64,000 nt of DNA from Scolanthus callimorphus (taxonomy: Eukaryota; Cnidaria; Anthozoa; Actiniaria; Edwardsiidae), in assembly GCA_033964015.1 (NCBI GenBank), contig CM066915.1, forward strand, positions 11,555,573-11,619,572. Reading direction: 5' to 3'. Each line of letters starts with the position of its first letter. Within the stretch, counting starts at the first letter, position 1. Below are positions 43,046 through 55,441 of the stretch, piece after piece. The notes below the pieces were generated by a model, which saw only the letters and a program-made list of their open reading frames with translations, had not been told where the DNA came from and did no database searches. A program made the position numbers and the translations under genes.

Positions 43046-43260
43046 CAGGGACGTCAACCTTGCCGCTCGAAAAACCTTGAGACACCAAAATATTGGGCTT
43101 TTGAGGCAGGAAAAGACCTAATGTCTATAATTTTCGCAGTATTTAGCGTTCTTTTAAGGTCCAGAAGCAAAAAAAAATATCGTTTTTTCAAAAGACAACC
43201 GGGAGATTTTACTTAAAAACCGGGAGACTCCCGGCAAAACCGGGAGAGTTGACGTCCCTG
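43046..43260. mobile_element. 215-bp MITE with CTTTGG duplication
   Basis: TIRs CAGGGACGTCAAC and GTTGACGTCCCTG. CTTTGG precedes and follows (43040-43045, 43261-43266). The interior has repeated CCGGGAGA words. GGGACGTCCC at 20135 may be a related relic. Confidence 0.8.
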
Positions 43261-44065
43261 CTTTGGTCATCAAACAATGACTCTGCAATGCAATCTCCGA
43301 ACTTCCGATTAGGCAATGGTACAGTAATTCTTGAGTTTATTAACCTGTTGTTCTAAGAATTTTGGAATATTTTATCCATTTCGCAGAGCCCTGAGGTTTG
43401 ACAAAGGAACAATTGACTGCTTGATTTAATTTGTAGGTTTCCAGCTTATGTTTTTCTGGCTTCATAGTGTTTACCGCATATAACAGGCAAGTAATCATTA
43501 GATTATTTTGTTTCACTGTCGGATCAGGCACGAACATTTTCAAGCATATATCTTGTAGGTAGCGCAAGTTTATTTGAGATTATTTTTGTCTCCCAAATCA
43601 TTAAAAAAGTTAGTTTTTACATTGTAAATAAAGTGTAAGTACACTTTATAAAATCAGACATTCTGGGAACAACTGACAAAGTGCATCATTCACAGTTGAA
43701 GGGGCTGAAAATTGATTATCTTAATACAGGAAAAGAAACAAAATTTAGGCATGTTTTCTTAGAACAAGATATTTCTCCCTCATGATATTTGGCCTTTGTC
43801 AAGCTTCAGTTTAGATGCAATTATATTTCAGTTCAATAAAAACCTAGGACAATTCACAGATAGTTAAAATTTGTCATAAAAATGAAAAAAGTGAACCTAC
43901 AATCATTTAATGTATCTGTGACAATTGTAGCTTCATGTGATGTTTTTCATAAGTCATCTTGTGAGGATTAGCTTGTGCCCCTGGCCGGGCCCCCTGCAAT
44001 CATCACACTAAGTGGAATATCCTCAGTATGACTGTAGCCAAACACACATAAAATGTATGGTTCCC

Positions 44066-44381
44066 AGGGGGTACTTGGATATAGAAATGGCTGGGGTCCG
44101 ACAGAGCTCCAAATTTCATACCCAGAAAAATGAGCCATAAATTTTAAACCGCCCGCCGGCCATAATATCCAACTTTCTTAGTCTAAAAAGGCCATTTAAT
44201 ACCAGCATACACATGATGCTGTGCTCATGTTTCCTGGAAATAGCTTTAGCTTTCGATCAAAACCCCCACCCCCCAAATACCTGGTAGAATTTTAAACCCA
44301 AAAAAATTCCTTTTACTACAAATTTCATACCCCCAAAAATATGTCAGACCTCCACATCACTTTTATATCAAGGTACCTCCT
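44066..44381. mobile_element. 316-bp TIR element, GGGGGTACTTGG type
   Basis: The left end GGGGGTACTTGGATATAGAA with GGTCCGACA and the right end TGTCAGACCTCCACATCACT with AAGGTACCTCC are inverted, with several mismatches. Related to 20590. Non-coding. Confidence 0.65.
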
Positions 44382-44388
44382 TCGTTAT

Positions 44389-44557
44389 GGTTCCAGAAAG
44401 TATTCAAGGAAGGGCTTGGAAATTCTAGAGTGGTTGCGGGTCAATTTACCTGCTTTTTTTTTATATACAAATACTCAGCTATTTTTCTTTTGAAATTCCA
44501 GAGGGGTGTGTCACTTTTCAACACACTTCTGTGGAGTGAGGGAAAGGGGACCACACA
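44389..44557. mobile_element. MITE related to 27613-27803
   Basis: Begins GGTTCCAGAAAGTATTCAAG and ends with GGACCACACA. Shares GGGTCAATTTACCTG and GAAATTCCAGAGGGGTG with the 27613 copy. Diverged. Confidence 0.65.
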
Positions 44558-44564
44558 TAACACT

Positions 44565-44775
44565 CAGGGCCGTAGCAAGCCTCCAAAAACTGGGGGGGGG
44601 CACAACATATAAAAAACCTCAGAGCAGTTTTTAAAAAAAGTTTAAACTCTTTTGCCCAAATGAGAATTTACCGTATGTTTGGGAGAACTTTGAAATGCAG
44701 GGTGCAAAATTGGGAGTTTTAAGGGTTGTTTGGGGAAAAACTGTGTCCCCGGCCCCAGTAAGCGCTACGGCCCTG
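44565..44775. mobile_element. 211-bp MITE, CAGGGCCGTAGC ends
   Basis: TIRs CAGGGCCGTAGC and GCTACGGCCCTG. ACACT borders both sides, a possible 5-bp duplication. hAT-like termini, non-coding. Confidence 0.75.
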
Positions 44776-46081
44776 ACACTGTTAACGCACCATAAATCCT
44801 TGAATTAGAAGTGCCTGCTGGACACTTATCCACATACAACATTCCTAAGCATATTTTTAATTGATCGGAAGCAAATAATTTCTAAAATACTACCATATCA
44901 TAAAATACTACATAAAATACTACCATAGCATAAGTGTGTCAAAAACTAATGCTTCTGTGTGTGTGCCCTGTGTGCCTCCTGGGCAATCAAACAGAGACAT
45001 GATAATTATGGAGTGTTAAAAAATCAACCTTGTTTCAATACATTCCTTTTAAAGTGGTGAATCTGAAAGTTTGAATGTTATTCATCCTTGGTTTTATGTT
45101 TTCATTATTTTTATGGCTTTTTAAGATAATGGGACTCCAGTATGTTCCGTTACTAAAATGTATAATAATATCCATGGCTATGCTTTCATTTGGTAAATAG
45201 ACAGGAAAAGAAGATCTGTGTTATAGTTTCAACATTTTTTAATGGGTTCCTATTCTCTTTCAATTTCAGTGACAAAGCAGCAGCCAGAGATCGCTCTTGG
45301 ACAGGCCATCCATGGCATAAGGCAAACATAATATTAACATAATGGCTGTAGTACATGGGAGGCAGAACATAAGTGAGGGGGCTGATAGACATTATGTATG
45401 GCAATGTGGGGGGTGGGGGTGGGGGAAAACAAGAAAATATGTTCAAAAGTGGATGCCCCTCCCTTCTGAGCTTCTAGGCCCACCCCCCTTACCATTCAGT
45501 GGAATTTTTAATAAATTAAAAAAGAAGGTGCAGCTGTATGAGTGGAAAGACCAAAATTGGCAACCTGACTATTTAATTCTGAATTTCTCTGCTCATTCAT
45601 TGGTATACCATATATTGGATTGTACGGTGATGCTTGGCCCGAAAGGGGTAGGGCTTACAGGCTGGAGGTATAAGAAAGGGGTAGGGTATTGGTATTTTCT
45701 GGAATGACATATTTTAGTAAAAATACACTGCTCATGTAATAAATGGGACATGTATATTGTGATTCAAATAAAAAAAACTCATGGTAAATAATTACTTTTC
45801 TCTTTATTGCACTTTTGTTCTTTGTTAGAATCATTCCATTGGGAGGGGTTAAGTATGCTATTTTTTCTGAAGGAAGCTTCTTTACCCTACTTCGACAGGC
45901 CAAGCTTTATTGTGCAAGTGTAGCAACCAAAGAAGACACTGTATACATATCAAGAGACATTTTTCTTGTAAAGCAACTGTGACAAGCTATCTACAATGGC
46001 AACCTTGTTTTTGTTTCATTAACACAGAAAAATATGTAACCGGGAGCTCCGCTTTTAGCCAGTGGCTAAATCTATATATTA

Positions 46082-46990
46082 TTTTTTTTAAATTTTGCAG
46101 TGGCTTTACGTTTCGCTCTGATGGATTGCTTCCATTCAGATGTCATGAACGGCACATCCTTATCTCTCACTTTCATTCGCTTAATTGGAGCTTGCTCATC
46201 AATGATGTCTTGCATTAAAGTGTTCCAGAAATAGACCTGGTCATCGACCTCATCAAATATTTGGCCGACCTGCCAGGGAGCTGCTGTAAGCTGTTCCTTA
46301 TACTCTAAAGGTTCAAAGCTTTTATAGCTACGAAACGTTATCACTTTAGGTTTGTTGGGATTAACCTTTTCCCTTAGAACACCGTAAATGAGAGCATGAT
46401 CACTTAGAGAAGGAAAGTAGTTTCCGCTGTGTTCGATTAATTCTGGTTTGTTCACGAGTAACACATCGATTAAAGATTGAATTAGTAGTGTTCCCCTCAT
46501 CTCAATTCTAGTTGGTTTTGTAATACAGCAGTGAAAACATTGCTCAGTCTCGAGGTCAAGTAAGAGCTTTCCCTCCGCCTTATCTGGCCTAAGCCTGTCA
46601 AGGTTTAGGTCGCCCGCTACAATAACATTGTTGCTTTGCAGGCTGGCCCAATTAGAGATGTCACTCAGCTCATTCTCAAGAGTGATCTGACATTCACCAC
46701 AAAGTTCTTTCGGTGGACGGTAAATACACAGCAGCGTTACGTAGTCCGCTTTAGTTTTTAGTTTAATCGCTAAGGGCTCTAAGGTGTTATATTTCTTTTT
46801 TATTTTTAGACGCTCATAGGCAAGTGATGTTGATACTAAAGCCATTACACTTCCACCACCCTTTTTTCGGTCGTTGCGATAAACCCTGAAACCTGGTCTA
46901 TTGAAACGGTTACTAGAATACGAGTCGTCTATTTTTTTGTATCACTAACAAACATGATATTGACATTAAGGTGACTCATTCGAATTCAAA
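46082..46990 (-). pseudogene. CR1-like LINE endonuclease
   Basis: Open from about 46945 (DDSYSSNRFNRPGFRVYRND, then KKGGGSVMALVS). The ATG at 46845 is internal, not the start. Motifs: LLCIYRPPKE, VIVAGDLNLDRLRP (GDFN-type), ITKPTRIEMRGTLL, and SLSDHALIYGVL (SDH). The linker WKQSIRAKRKATAKFKK runs to the insertion at 46081. It would make the first-strand nick. There is a stop at KK-stop near 46.94 kb. Confidence 0.85.
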
Positions 46991-47139
46991 ATGCACCCAA
47001 CTGTGTCTAGAGCGCAAATCTGCGTCGCCAAACTCAAGGCTATAACTTTTGTGTCTTTTCCTCTATTGTTATAATTCTTTATTCAAATCCTACTTTAATG
47101 ATGTATAAATATGTTATTGGGAACACCAGTGTGAAGTTG

Positions 47140-47210
47140 GTTACCTAGTTACCTAGTTACCCAGTTACCTAGTTCACTCTTTCCAGTTACCTGAAACTTT
47201 CAGTTACCTA
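47140..47210. repeat. Short tandem GTTACCTA repeat
   Basis: Four adjacent GTTACCTA/GTTACCCA units from 47140, with two further partial copies by 47205. Confidence 0.8.
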
Positions 47211-47299
47211 GAATCTAAATACGCATAACTCGCCCAAATTGTATCCAATTTGCACCAAATTTTCAGCTTAAGCCTTTTTGTTTGGAAACATCATATACA

Positions 47300-47985
47300 T
47301 GCCATAAAAACGTCAAAATAGCAGAAGTCACGTGACCGTGGGAAAATAGCGAATATCTTGAAAACCAATAAGCCGAATTTTATGAAACACAAAACACATA
47401 TCCCCTATGACTATAAGAACCAAACACAGTTACAAAAATTATGATGACGTCATCAGTCACGTGACCGTGGGAAAATAGGGAATATCTTCAAAACCAATAA
47501 GCCGAATTTTATGAAACACAAAACACATATCCTCTATGACTATAAGAACCGAACACAATTATTAAAATTATGATGACGTCATCAGTCACGTGACCGTGGG
47601 AAAATAGGGAATATCTTGAAACCAATCAAGCCGAATTTTATGAAACACAAAACACATATCCTCTATTACTATAAGAACCGAACACAATTATAAAAATTAT
47701 GATGACATCATCAGTCACGTTAACGTGGGAAAATAGGGAATATCTTGAAAACCAATTAAGCCGAATTTTATGAAACACAAATCACATAATTCTCCTCTGT
47801 GACTATAGGAACCGAACACAATTATAAAAATCATGATGACGTCATCAGTCACGTGACCGTGGTAAAATAGGGAATATCTTGAAAACCAATTAAGCCGAAT
47901 TTTATGAAACACAAATTACATAATTCTCCTCTGTGACTATAGGAACCGAACACAATAACAAGAATTGCGAATATCTTGAAAGCAA
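47300..47985 (+). repeat. ~129-bp tandem repeat with CRE and E-box palindromes
   Basis: Five units start with GTCACGTGACCGTGG at 47327, 47456, 47585, 47714 (mutated) and 47848, so the period is 129 bp with one 134-bp unit. Each ends in ATGATGACGTCATCA, a TGACGTCA palindrome. The last unit decays by 47985. The ORF at 47715-47912 is repeat-derived. Confidence 0.9.
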
Positions 47986-48070
47986 AAATTATTGTACTAA
48001 AACAATAATTTTCGCGGCGCTATTATTTTCGAATAAAAGAAATCGATGCAAAATTAAACTTTCAATTGAA

Positions 48071-51000
48071 AAATGAAAGATATCCGGCTTTGAGAGCGGG
48101 TCGTTATAGGGGATATAGGGCTTTGTAGATGGAGTGGTGCGGGTCATTATAAGGGATATCGGGCTTTGTAGATGGGTTAGCGTGGGTCGTTATAGGGGAT
48201 ATCGGGCTTTGAAGATGGAGTAGAGCGGGTCGTTATAGGGGAAATCGGGCTTTGTAGATGGAGTTGGGCGGGTCGTTATAGGAGATATCGGGCTTTGTAG
48301 ATGGAGTTGGGCGGGTCGTTATAGGAGAAATCGCGCTTTGTAGATGGGGTTGGGCGTGTCGTTATAGGAGAAATCGGGCTTTGTAGATGGAGTTGGGCGG
48401 GTCGTTATAGGGATATCGTGCTTTGTAGATGGAGTTGAGCGGGTCGTTATAGGAGAAATCGGGCTTTGTAGATGGAGTTGGGCGGGTCGCTATAGGGGAT
48501 ATCGGGCTTTGTAGATGGAGTTGGACGGGTCGTTATAGGGGATATCGGGCTTTGAAGATGGAGTAGAGCGGGTCGTTATAGGGGAAATCGGGCTTTGTAG
48601 ATGGAGTTGGGTGGGTCGTTATAGGGGATATCGGGCTTTGTAGATGGAGTAGAGCGGGTCGTTATAGGAGAAATCGGGCTTTGTAGATGGAGTAGAGCGG
48701 GTCGTTATAGGAGAAATCGGGCTTTGCAGATGGAGTTGGGCGGGTCGTAATAGGGGATAAAGGGCTTTGTAGATGGAGTAGAGCGGGTCGTTATAGGAGA
48801 TATCGGGCTTTGTAGATGGAGTCGGGCGGGTCGTTATAGGGGATATCGGGCTTTGTAGATGGAGTTGGGCGGGTCGTTATAGGAGAAATCGGGCTTTGTA
48901 GATGGAGTTGAGCGGGTCGTTATAGGGGATATCGGGCTTTGAAGATGGAGTCGGGCGGGTCGTTATAGGGGATATCGGGCTTTGTAGATGGAGTTGGACG
49001 GGTCGTTATAGGAGAAATCGGGCTTTGTAGATGGAGTTGGGCGGGTCGTTATAGGGGATATCGGGCTTTGTAGATGGAGTTGAGCGGGTCGTTATAGGAG
49101 AAATCGGGCTTTGTAGATGGAGTTGGGCGGGTCGCTATAGGGGATATCGGGCTTTGTAGATGGAGTTGGACGGGTCGTTATAGGGGATATCGGGCTTTGT
49201 AGATGGAGTTGGGCGGGTCGTTATAGGGGATATCGGGCTTTGTAGATGGAGTTGGGCGGGTCGTTATAGGAGAAATCGGGCTTTGTAGATGGAATAGAGC
49301 GGGTCGTTATAGGGGATATCGGGCTTTGCAGATGGAGTTGGGCGGGTCGTTATAGGGGATATCGCGCGGGCTTTGTAGATGGAGTTGAGCGGGTCGTTAT
49401 AGGAGAAATCGGGCTTTGCAGATGGAGTTGGGCGGGTCGTAATAGGGGATAAGGGCTTTGTAGATGGAGTAGAGCTGGTCGTTATAGGGGATATCGGGCT
49501 TTGCAGATGGAGTAGAGCGGGTCGTTATAGGGGATATCGGGCTTTGTAGATGGAGTAGAGCGGGTCGTTATAGGGGATATCGGGCTTTGCAGATGGAGTT
49601 GGGCGGGTCGTAATAGGGGATAAAGGGCTTTGTAGATGGAGTTGGGCGGGTCGTTATAGGAGATATCGGGCTTTGTAGATGGAGTTGAGCGGGTCGTTAT
49701 AGGGGATATCGGGCTTTGTAGATGGAGTTGAGCGGGTCGTTATAGGGGATATCGCGCTTTGTAGATGGAGTTGAGCGGGTCGTTATAGGGGATATCGGGC
49801 TTTGTAGATGGAGTCGGGCGGATCGTTATAGGAGAAATCGGGTTTTGTAGATGGAGTTGGGCGGGTCGGTATAGGGGATATCGGGCTTTGTAGATGGAGT
49901 TGGACGAGTCGTTATAGGAGAAATCGGGTTTTGTAGATGGAATTGGGCGGGTCGTTATAGGAGAAATCGGGCTTTGTAGATGGAGTTGGACGGGTCGTTA
50001 TAGGGGATATCGGGCTTTGTAGATGGAGTTGGGCGGGTCGTTATAGGAGAAATCGGGCTTTGTAGATGGAGTTGAGCGGGTCGTTATAGGGGATATCGGG
50101 CTTTGTAGATGGAGTTGAGCGGGTCGTAATAGGGGATAAAGGGCTTTGTAGATGGAGTTGGGCGGGTCGTTATAGGAGAAATCGGGCTTTGTAGATGGAG
50201 TAGAGCGGGTCGTTATAGGGGATATCGGGCTTTGTAGATGGAGTTGAGCGGGTCGTTATAGGGGATATCGGGCTTTGTAGATGGAGTTGAGCGGGTCGTC
50301 ATAGGAGAAATCGGGCTTTGCAGATGGAGTTGGGCGGGTCGTAATAGGGGATAAAGGGCTTTGTAGATGGAGTAGAGCGGGTCGTTATAGGGGATATCGG
50401 GCTTTGCAGATGGAGTTGGGCGGGTCGTAATAGGGGATAAAGGGCTTTGTAGATGGAGTAGAGCGGGTCGTTATAGGGGATATCGGGCTTTGTAGATGGA
50501 GTTGAGCGGGTCGTTATAGGGGATATCGGGCTTTGTAGATGGAGTTGAGCGGGTCGTCATAGGAGAAATCGGGCTTTGCAGATGGAGTTGGGCGGGTCGT
50601 AATAGGGGATAAAGGGCTTTGTAGATGGAGTAGAGCGGGTCGTTATAGGGGATATCGGGCTTTGCAGATGGAGTTGGGCGGGTCGTAATAGGGGATAAAG
50701 GGCTTTGTAGATGGAGTAGAGCGGGTCGTTATAGGGGATATCGGGCTTTGTAGATGGAGTCGGGCGGGTCGTTATAGGAGAAATCGGGCTTTGTAGATAG
50801 AGTCGGGCGGGTCGTTATAGGAGAAATCGGGCTTTGTAGATGGAGTTGGACGGGTCGTTATAGGAGAAATCGGGCTTTGTAGATGGAGTTGGGCGGGTCG
50901 TTATAGGGGATATCGGGCTTTGTAGATGGAGTTGAGCGGGTCGTTATAGGAGAAATCGGGCTTTGTAGATGGAGTTGGGCGGGTCGCTATAGGGGATATC

Positions 51001-54000
51001 GGGCTTTGTAGATGGAGTTGGACGGGTCGTTATAGGGGATATCGGGCTTTGTAGATGGAGTTGGGCGGGTCGTTATAGGGGATATCGGGCTTCGTAGATG
51101 GAGTTGGGCGGGTCGTTATAGGAGAAATCGGGCTTTGTAGATGGAGTTGGGCGGGTCATTATAGAAGAAATCGGGCTTTGTAGATGGAGTTGGGCTGGTC
51201 GTTATAGGGGATATCGGGCTTTGTAGATGGAGTTGGGCGGGTCGTTATAGGAGAAATCGGGCTTTGTAGGTGGAGTTGAGCGGGTCGTTATAGCAGAAAT
51301 CGGGCTTTGTTGGTGGAGTTGGACGGGTCGTTATAGGGGATATCGGGCTTTGTAGATGGAGTTGGGCGGGTCGTTATAGGGGATATCGGGCTTTGTAGAT
51401 GGAGTTGAGCGGGTCGTTATAGGAGAAATCCGGCTTTGTAGATGGAGTTGGGCGGGTCGTTATAGGAGAAATCGCGGGCTTTGTAGATGGAGTTGGGCGG
51501 GTCGCTATAGGGGATATCGTGCTTTGTAGATGGAGTTGGACGGGTCGTTATAGGGGATATCGGGCTTTGTAGATGGAGTTGGGCGGGTCGTTATAGGGGA
51601 AATCGGGCTTTGTAGATGGAGTTGAGCGGGTCGTTATAGGAGAAATCGGGCTTTGTAGATGGAGTTGGGCGGGTCGTTATAGGAGAAATCGGGCTTTGTA
51701 GATGGAGTTGAGTGGGTCGTTATAGGAGAAATCGGGCTTTGTAGATGGAGTTGGGCGGGTCGTTATAGGAGAAATCGGGCTTTGTAGATGGAGTTGGGCG
51801 GGTCGTTATAGGGGATATCGGGCTTTGTAGGTGGAGTTGAGCGGGTCGTTATAGGAGAAATCGGGCTTTGTAGATGGAGTTGGGCGGGTCGTTGTAGGGG
51901 ATATCGGGCTTTGTAGATGGAATTGGGCGGGTCGTTATAGGGGATATCGGGCTTTGTAGATTGGGTTGAGCGGGTCGTTATAGGAGAAATCGGGCTTTGT
52001 AGATGGAGTTGAGCGGGTCGTTATAGGAGAAATCGGGCTTTGTAGATGGAGTTGGGCGGGTCGTTGTAGGAGATATCGGGCTTTTGTAGATGGAATTGGG
52101 CGGGTCGTTATAGGGGATATCGGGCTTTGTAGATGGAGTTGGGCGGGTCGTTGTAGGGGATATCGGGCTTTGTAGATGGAATTGGGCGGGTCGTTATAGG
52201 GGATATCGGGCTTTGTAGATGGAGTTGGACGGGTCGTTATAGGGGATATCGGGCTTTGTAGATGGAGTTGGGCGGGTCGTTATAGGGGATATCGGGCTTT
52301 GTAGATGGAGTTGGGCGGGTCGTTATAGGGGATATCGGGCTTTGTTGATGGAGTTGAGCGGGTCGTTATAGGGGATATCGGGCTTTGTAGATGGAGTTGA
52401 GCGGGTCGTTATAGAGGAAATCGGGCTTTGTAGATGGATTTGGGCGGGTCGTTATAGGAGAAATCGGGTTTTGTAGATGGGGTTGGGCGGGTCGTTATAG
52501 GGGAAATCGGGCTTTGTAGATGGATTTGGGCGGGTCGTTATAGGAGAAATCGGGTTTTGTAGATGGGGTTGGGCGGGTCGTTATAGGAGAAATCGGGCTT
52601 TGTAGATGGAGTTGGGCGGGCCGTTATAGGGGATATCGGGCTTTGTAGATGGAGTAGAGCGGGTCGTTATAGGGGATATCGGGCTTTGTAGATGGAGTTG
52701 GGCGGGTCGTTATAGGAGATATCGGGCTTTGTAGATGGAGTTGGGCGGGTCGTTATAGGAGAAATCGCGCTTTGCAGATGGAGTTGGGCGGGTCGTTATA
52801 GGAGAAATCGCGCTTTGCAGATGGAGTTGGGCGGGTCGTTATAGGAGAAATCGCGCTTTGCAGATGGAGTAGAGCCGGTCGTTATAGGGGATATCGGGCT
52901 TTGTAGATGGAGTTGGGCGGGTCGTTATAGGAGATATCGGGCTTTGTAGATGGAGTAGGGCGGGCCGTTATAGGAGAAATCGGGCTTTGTAGATGGAGTT
53001 GAGCGGGTCGTTATAGGAGAAATCGTGCTTTGTAGATGGAGTTGAGCGGGTCGTTATAGGGGATATCGGGCTTTGAAGATGGAGTTGGGCGGGTCGTTAT
53101 AGGAGAAATCGGGCTTTGTAGATGGAGTTGGGCGGGTCGCTATAGGGGATATCGGGCTTTGTAGATGGAGTTGGACGGGTCGTTATAGGGGATATCGGGC
53201 TTTGTAGATGGAGTTGGGCGGGTCGTTATAGGGGATATCGGGCTTTGTAGATGGAGTTGGGCGGGTCGTTATAGGAGAAATCGGGCTTTGTAGATGGAGT
53301 TGGGCGGGTCGTTATAGGGGATATCGGGCTTTGTAGATGGAGTTGGGCGGGTCGTTATAGGGGATATCGGGCTTTGTAGATGGAGTTGGGCGGGTCGTTA
53401 TAGGAGAAATCGGGCTTTGTAGATGGAGTTGGGCGGGTCGTTATAGGGGATATCGGGCTTTGTACGTAGATGGAGTTGAGCGGGTCGTTATAGGAGAAAT
53501 CGGGCTTTGTAGATGGAGTTGAGCGGGTCGTTATAGGAGAAATCGGGCTTTGTAGATGGAGTTGAGTGGGTCGTTATAGGAGAAATCGGGCTTTGTAGAT
53601 GGAGTTGAGTGGGTCGTTATAGGAGAAGTCGGGCTTTGTAGGTGGAGTTGAGCGGGTCGATATAGGAGAAATCGGGCTTTGTAGATGGAGTTGGGCGGGT
53701 CGTTATAGGGGATATCGGGCTTTGTAGATGGAGTTGAGCGGGTCGTTATAGGAGAAATCGGGCTTTGTAGATGGAGTTGGGCGGGTCGTTATAGGGGATA
53801 TCGGGCTTTGTAGATGGAGTTGAGCGGGTCGTTATAGGAGAAATCGGGCTTTGTAGATGGAGTTGGGCGGGTCGTTATAGGGGATATCGGGTTTTGTAGA
53901 TGGAGTAGAGCGGGTCGTTATAGGAGAAATCGGGCTTTGTAGATGGGGGAGAGCGGGGCGTTATAGGGGATATCGGTTTTGTAGATGGAGCAGAGCGGGT

Positions 54001-54203
54001 CGTTATAGGGGATATCGGGCTTTGTAGATGGAGTAGGGGGGTCGTTATAGGGGATATCGGGCTTTGTAGATGGAGTACAGCGGGTCGTTATAGGAGAAAT
54101 CGGGCTTTGTAGATGGGGTTGTGCGGGTCGTTATAGCAGAAATCGGGCTTTGTAGATTGAGTTGGGCGTGTCGTTATAGAGGATATCGGACTTTGTAGAT
54201 GGA
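48071..54203. repeat. 43-bp satellite array, about 142 units
   Basis: The unit is GGGCTTTGTAGATGGAGTTG followed by GGCGGGTCGTTATAGGGGATATC (43 bp). Main alternative states are GGGGATATC or GGAGAAATC at the end, and GTTGGGC, GTTGAGC or GTAGAGC in the middle. It is nearly uninterrupted for 6.1 kb with few indels, for example near 49365, 51475 and 53465. Local higher-order periodicity exists: the rare variant GTCGTCATAGGAG recurs at 50295 and 50553, exactly 6 units (258 bp) apart, with matching neighbouring units. No long ORF is open through it. Confidence 0.97.
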
Positions 54204-54880
54204 AGTTATACATGACGTATATAGGGACGTTACGTTAACCTATAGCTCTATCTAAAACCGGGGGAGGGGTGGGTTCGTAACAGTAGCGTTTGACTGGGAC
54301 GCGCTAATCTCACAACTTAGCACCTGGGATTTTACGTTAACCAGTCCGTGGAGATGATAGATATCACGTTTATTAAAAATATTTACATCTTGCAGTCTTG
54401 CAACTAATATAAAATATAAACTATAATATAAAATATAAAGTTTATTAATAAAAACTATGACACAATGTTTCAATAAAGATGACTAATGATGAAAGATTTC
54501 TTATTTCGAATGTTCTATTGTTTTCAACTTTCTGCACACGGACCTTGGTACGTGGAAGCAGACTGACTGCAATCAGGGACATAAAACTTGAGACATTTGC
54601 CCTGTCGATCCCCTTCCTTCCTTCCAATGTTGTCTAATAATCCGTTGCTAGCGATTTGGAAAAAAATCGGAACAACATCGAAGGAGGAAGGTGCGAAGAA
54701 GGGGAAGAGAAAGTTTAAGTATTGGTCAGTATAAGAACTAGGCAAGCCAAGGGCCAAGCTCGGACTCGAATGCAATTAATTTCTATTGAAAATATAGTCC
54801 TGTGTGCTTACGTTTTTGGCAGCTGTCTCAAGTTTTAATGTCACGGATTGTAGTTTATGTTCATTGTTATGTAATATTTC
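54204..54880. other. Non-coding flank of the satellite
   Basis: Unique-looking AT-rich DNA. Short minus ORFs (54252-54775) have no recognisable domain, so I do not call genes here. Confidence 0.45.
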
Positions 54881-55014
54881 ATTTTAGAAAATAACACCTA
54901 TGTTGTATTGTGAATGTGCGCATTCTGATTGGTTAAAAAGCGTGTTTGTAAGAGACCTGAGAAACACGATTGTCACGCAACGCTGTCGCGCGTGTGTATG
55001 TTATTTTCTAAAAT
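54881..55014. mobile_element. 134-bp MITE
   Basis: TIRs ATTTTAGAAAATAACA and TGTTATTTTCTAAAAT. GTGTTTGTAAGAGAC inside has an inverted partner just beyond the right end. Target duplication not certain. Confidence 0.65.
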
Positions 55015-55061
55015 GCTCTCTGGTTTCTTACAAACACTCGGGGAATGTTGGTGGAACTTAT

Positions 55062-55106
55062 AAAACTTGAAAGACACTCGCCTTCGGCTCGTGTCTGTCA
55101 AGTTTT
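55062..55106. repeat. Short hairpin
   Basis: AAAACTTGAAAGACACTCG and CGTGTCTGTCAAGTTTT around CCTTCGGCT. A 19-bp stem with few mismatches. Confidence 0.7.
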
Positions 55107-55441
55107 GATCAGTTCTCCCAACATCCCCCCCCCGGTATCAACGAGTCCGAAAAGCTTCGTCGAGCTTGTCCAGCTCACTCCAATTCTCGTCGGTACTCAC
55201 AACTTTTTCGACACTTTATCTATGCCTATCCAGCGGTAGTGTAGAGAATTCGAAACTGGACTATTTTGCTTCACACTTTGATTGAGCTTCAAAGCGATTA
55301 AGAATAGAGATGAATCAAACTGGCAGAAAATCATGTACATTACTTCGTATTGCACTTATAGTTATGTACTTTTTTGGAAAAACAATTTAGAGAGAACCTT
55401 TCGCTCTAGCTTTGGAACAGTGGAGGGTTGGAGAAATTTAA

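Larger units (their letters stand above)
41931..46081 (+). mobile_element. Helentron/HINE-like element, long copy inside LINE
   Basis: The left end AGCGGAGCTCCCGCGGGCGC with hairpin, then AGCGGAGCCCCATAGCTACA, is nearly identical to 31993. The right end CCGGGAGCTCCGCTTTTAGC, then CAGTGGCTAAATCTATATATTA, is nearly identical to 32660-32701. The flanks are a T run on both sides, as expected for Helentron-type insertion between Ts. The 4.1-kb interior has no Rep/helicase and no central repeats. It holds MITEs at 43046, 44066, 44389 and 44565; otherwise (42100-43040, 43270-44060, 44780-46035) I see no supported gene. Confidence 0.7.
39677..46990 (-). mobile_element. CR1-like LINE, split by a 4.15-kb insertion
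   Basis: Minus order: endonuclease (46.99-46.08 kb), HINE-like insertion (46081-41931), RT and C terminus (41930-39950), 3' untranslated region, and a TAGA microsatellite tail (39677-39700). Reading across the insertion restores ATAKFKK then TKGNWEL in the same frame; the site is a T/A run. The 5' end is truncated near 46990. Clade (CR1/L2/Rex1 group) is inferred from the YADD-type RT and the simple-repeat tail. Confidence 0.85.

Noticed and set aside
45342..45707. 121-codon plus ORF
   Set aside because: Lies inside the 4.1-kb HINE-like insertion, is G-rich and has no recognisable domain.
48071..54203. CRISPR array
   Set aside because: The 43-bp units are contiguous with no unique spacers, and the context is eukaryotic.
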